A stretch of DNA of 64,000 bases, taken from JACJYC01 sp964558465. GTDB taxonomy: Bacteria > Bacteroidota > Bacteroidia > Chitinophagales > Saprospiraceae. The DNA is taken from the NCBI GenBank assembly GCA_964558465.1, contig CAZLEF010000005.1, forward strand, positions 52,274 through 116,273, written 5' to 3'. Every line of letters starts with the position of its first letter. Within the stretch, counting starts at the first letter, position 1. The notes below the pieces were generated by a model, which was not told the origin of the DNA, made no database searches, and was given only the letters and a program-made list of their open reading frames with translations. The position numbers and the translations under genes are program-made. Below, in pieces: positions 62,133 to 64,000 of the stretch.

Positions 62133-62207
62133 ATGAGCCGGTCGACCCGCTTAATCGGCTCAAAAAAATCGTATATTTGAGCCGATTAGTCCAAATTACC
62201 GGCTCAT
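62133..62207 (+). promoter_or_regulatory. nested palindromes covering the Fic gene start
   Basis: Outer pair: ATGAGCCGGT (62133-62142) with ACCGGCTCAT (62198-62207), the second copy running into the ATG at 62206. Inner pair: TAATCGGCTCAAA (62152-62164) with TTTGAGCCGATTA (62176-62188), perfect 13-bp arms and an 11-nt spacer. All four arms share GGCTCA. This is a multi-site operator layout for autoregulation by the winged helix at the end of the Fic protein. Confidence 0.7.
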
Positions 62208-63318
62208 GCAGTACAACTGGCAGCAAGAAGACTGGCCCAATTTCAGATACGATCTTTCCGGATTGGAAGGTTTGCTCCTCGAATTGGCAGAGGGGCAAGG
62301 CAAGATTTCCGGCTTGTTGCAGGCGCTTCCCGATGACATGAAAGAACGGTCGGTCGTCGATATCCTGGTGGCAGAAGCTGTAAAAACCTCAGCTATTGAA
62401 GGCGAGTATCTCAATCGGGAAGAAGTACTATCCTCTATCAGAAACAACCTGGGGCTCAACCGGCTGCCCGAAAAAATAAAAGATAAAAGGGCAGAAGGCG
62501 TGGCTCGCCTGATGGTCAATGCCAGAGAAAATTATACCGAACCGCTCTCGGAAACGATGTTATTCACCTGGCATCAAATGGTGATGGAACCCTATGCCCA
62601 TATCAACAAAGGGCAGTGGAGATCCGGGCCGGAACCTATGCAGGTGGTTTCAGGGGCGGCGGGAAAAGAAATCGTCCATTTCGAAGCGCCCCCGTCTGCC
62701 AGGGTCCCCGGTGAAATGGAACGACTTATACGCTGGTTTAACCGGACGGCCCCGGGTCAACCGGAGTATATGATCTATGCGTCCGTACGCGCTGCGGTAG
62801 CCCATCTCTATTTTGAAAGCATTCACCCGTTTGAAGATGGAAATGGCCGAATCGGAAGAGCCTTGTCTGAAAAAGCGCTGTCGCAGACGTTGGGCAGTCC
62901 CGTTTTATTGAGTTTGTCGCACGCTATGGAATTCAAACGCAAGGACTATTACCAAGCCTTGAAAACCGCCCAACAATCCAATGAAATTACACCCTGGATC
63001 CGGTATTTTATGCAAACCATTCTGGAAGCTCAGGAACTGGTGACGCAACAGATCCGCTTCACGATTGCCAAATCCCGGTTTTTCGACCGCTTCGCCGCAC
63101 AACTCAGTCCTCGTCAGGAAAAGGTACTCAACCGGATGCTGGCGACCGGCTTGGACGGGTTCGAAGGCGGTATGAACGCCAAAAAATATGGCTCAATCGC
63201 CAAGACTTCCAAGGCCACGGCTACCCGCGACTTGCAGCATCTGGCCAAGATCGGCGCGCTCGTTCCGGTTGGATCGGGGCGGAGCAGGCGATATGAGGCG
63301 CGGGTGTTTGAGGATTAG
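62206..63318 (+). CDS. Fic-family AMP-transferase with N-terminal inhibitory helix
   Basis: 370 aa. The catalytic HPFEDGNGRIGR is at 207-218 (HPFxxGNGRxxR), with active-site His. The self-inhibitory motif TSAIEGE (61-67) marks a class II Fic, which restrains the activity until Glu66 is displaced. The N-terminal DUF4172-like region precedes it, and a C-terminal winged helix-turn-helix (about 310-365, KKYGSIAKTSKATATRDLQHLAKIGAL) suggests DNA binding. Such proteins AMPylate cell targets or themselves. Preceded by nested palindromes. Confidence 0.93.
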   Translation: MQYNWQQEDWPNFRYDLSGLEGLLLELAEGQGKISGLLQALPDDMKERSVVDILVAEAVKTSAIEGEYLNREEVLSSIRNNLGLNRLPEKIKDKRAEGVARLMVNARENYTEPLSETMLFTWHQMVMEPYAHINKGQWRSGPEPMQVVSGAAGKEIVHFEAPPSARVPGEMERLIRWFNRTAPGQPEYMIYASVRAAVAHLYFESIHPFEDGNGRIGRALSEKALSQTLGSPVLLSLSHAMEFKRKDYYQALKTAQQSNEITPWIRYFMQTILEAQELVTQQIRFTIAKSRFFDRFAAQLSPRQEKVLNRMLATGLDGFEGGMNAKKYGSIAKTSKATATRDLQHLAKIGALVPVGSGRSRRYEARVFED

Positions 63319-63969
63319 ATGACCGCTGCCCTTTTGGAATATATTCCCTTATTGAGAAAGTGGGATTTATTATTTTGCAATCCAAACAGAAGCGTTTTAA
63401 TTAAAGTCAAAATGAGACCCATACTCCGTGAAGGTGATCCCTCGATCTGGGGTTCGACGACTTTGAACGATGCCAGGTCTGTCCGGGCCATACAATGGCT
63501 GAACGGGGGGAAACAAATGATTACATGTGAAAAATATGGTGTGATATTTGCTGCGCTGGCTATTTACGATGCCGCAACGCTTGAACGTCAACAGGTATGG
63601 GTCTTCCCGGAAGAAATAGACCCGCCCCATGTTTTGGGAATAATATCTGACCCTCAAAGGATTTTGATCAATTTTCATTATTCCCTTTGCTGCGTAAATC
63701 TGGAAACAAAAACCATTGAAGGAACCCCGGTTCTTCTGAAATTTCATACGCTTCCGCCCAAAAGGTGGCGGGTACCATTTCAGGAAAAACATTGGTTCAA
63801 GGTCGGTAACACAGGTATTTATGACGGCGGCGAATTGGTCGTTGCGCATTGCGGCGTTTCGGCTCCTGAACTGCCCAGCAACCTCATCTCCTGGCAGTTC
63901 CCTTCCTTTGAACGTATTGCAGGGCCGGTCTACACGCTTAAGCCAACTAGTGCCTCCGGCACTAAATAG
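63319..63969 (+). CDS. hypothetical protein (216 aa, or 185 aa from the second Met)
   Basis: The frame opens at the ATG directly after the Fic stop (63319); the Met at 63412 (MRPILREGDPS) is an equally good start. The sequence has WD40/propeller-like strand patterns (VRAIQWLNGGKQMITCEKYGVIFAALAIYDAATL; ISWQFPSFERIAGPV) but only part of a propeller. It ends TSASGTK inside a 7-bp hairpin, TAGTGCC-TCC-GGCACTA, which suggests the C-terminus was altered by repeat insertion or truncation. Its abutment to the Fic gene suggests co-expression. No family recognised. Confidence 0.55.
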   Translation: MTAALLEYIPLLRKWDLLFCNPNRSVLIKVKMRPILREGDPSIWGSTTLNDARSVRAIQWLNGGKQMITCEKYGVIFAALAIYDAATLERQQVWVFPEEIDPPHVLGIISDPQRILINFHYSLCCVNLETKTIEGTPVLLKFHTLPPKRWRVPFQEKHWFKVGNTGIYDGGELVVAHCGVSAPELPSNLISWQFPSFERIAGPVYTLKPTSASGTK

Positions 63970-64000
63970 TTTGACATAATTTTTGTTTTTCCGCTGCTTT

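Overview
The window looks like chromosome of a Bacteroidota bacterium, most likely in or near Saprospiria/Chitinophagia. The signs are a type IX secretion C-terminal domain, two LytS/LytTR kinase-regulator pairs (one fused to a Reg_prop/Y_Y_Y beta-propeller sensor), DUF5009 acyltransferases, a myo-inositol oxygenase, several TAnnTTTG (-7) promoter elements, almost no Shine-Dalgarno sites and many small decayed gene fragments. No taxon assignment was computed.

Layout. 1-6.2 kb: 3' part of a tagaturonate reductase gene (uxaB), a DEAD-box helicase with a DEFD box, anmK, a DUF433 remnant, a tRNA cluster (good Cys and Tyr tRNAs alternating with two abnormal tRNA-like genes) and a secreted Spy/LTxxQ-like protein with a T9SS tail. 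6.5-8.6 kb: a DUF4143 AAA ATPase behind paired palindromes, and a two-helix SPOR-like membrane protein. 9.2-19.98 kb (island 1): a control region with repeated AAATCCGAA boxes, a near-consensus sigma-54 promoter at 9842 and an attenuator-like hairpin, then a seven-gene + strand operon: polyprenyl-synthetase-fold protein, 161-aa protein, 1053-aa kinase-like protein, 349-aa protein, pseudo-receiver, sigma-54 activator (receiver-AAA+-Fis) and a membrane-anchored response regulator, closed by a strong terminator. The operon appears to encode its own enhancer-binding protein, so it probably autoregulates.

19.98-22.5 kb: Na+/solute symporter and myo-inositol oxygenase (minus strand), an inositol-to-glucuronate module that fits the uronate gene at the left edge. 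22.5-36.2 kb (island 2, minus strand): NACHT-type STAND NTPase, a 78-aa beta-rich protein, a helical-repeat protein, a membrane coiled-coil protein, a HEAT plus long coiled-coil protein, two more coiled-coil proteins, a Ycf46-like double AAA+ ATPase and a small radical-SAM enzyme. The eight genes from 32774 down are tightly packed or overlapping. It resembles NTPase-centred conflict or large-complex systems but matches none I can name.

36.3-50 kb: a small secreted protein, a helical hypothetical, two DUF5009-like acyltransferases flanking a propeller-GAF-LytS sensor kinase and its LytTR regulator, an LRR fragment, an erythromycin-esterase-like protein divergent from an alpha/beta hydrolase - phosphoribosyltransferase - class II ribonucleotide reductase operon, and a GTGAGAGG microsatellite. 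50-64 kb: a truncated nuclease-fold ATPase tail, a gluconate-dehydrogenase-type subunit 3/GMC oxidoreductase pair, a REP-like palindrome, a serine hydrolase plus LytS/LytTR pair bracketed by two direct copies of a decaying AlbA_2-like gene, a large BNR/VPS10-type propeller protein, a two-gene envelope cluster, and a Fic protein behind nested palindromes that reach its start codon.

The two candidates for undescribed systems are island 1 (sigma-54-driven phosphorelay with an isoprenoid-synthase-like protein) and island 2 (NACHT + Ycf46-like ATPase + radical SAM + coiled coils).
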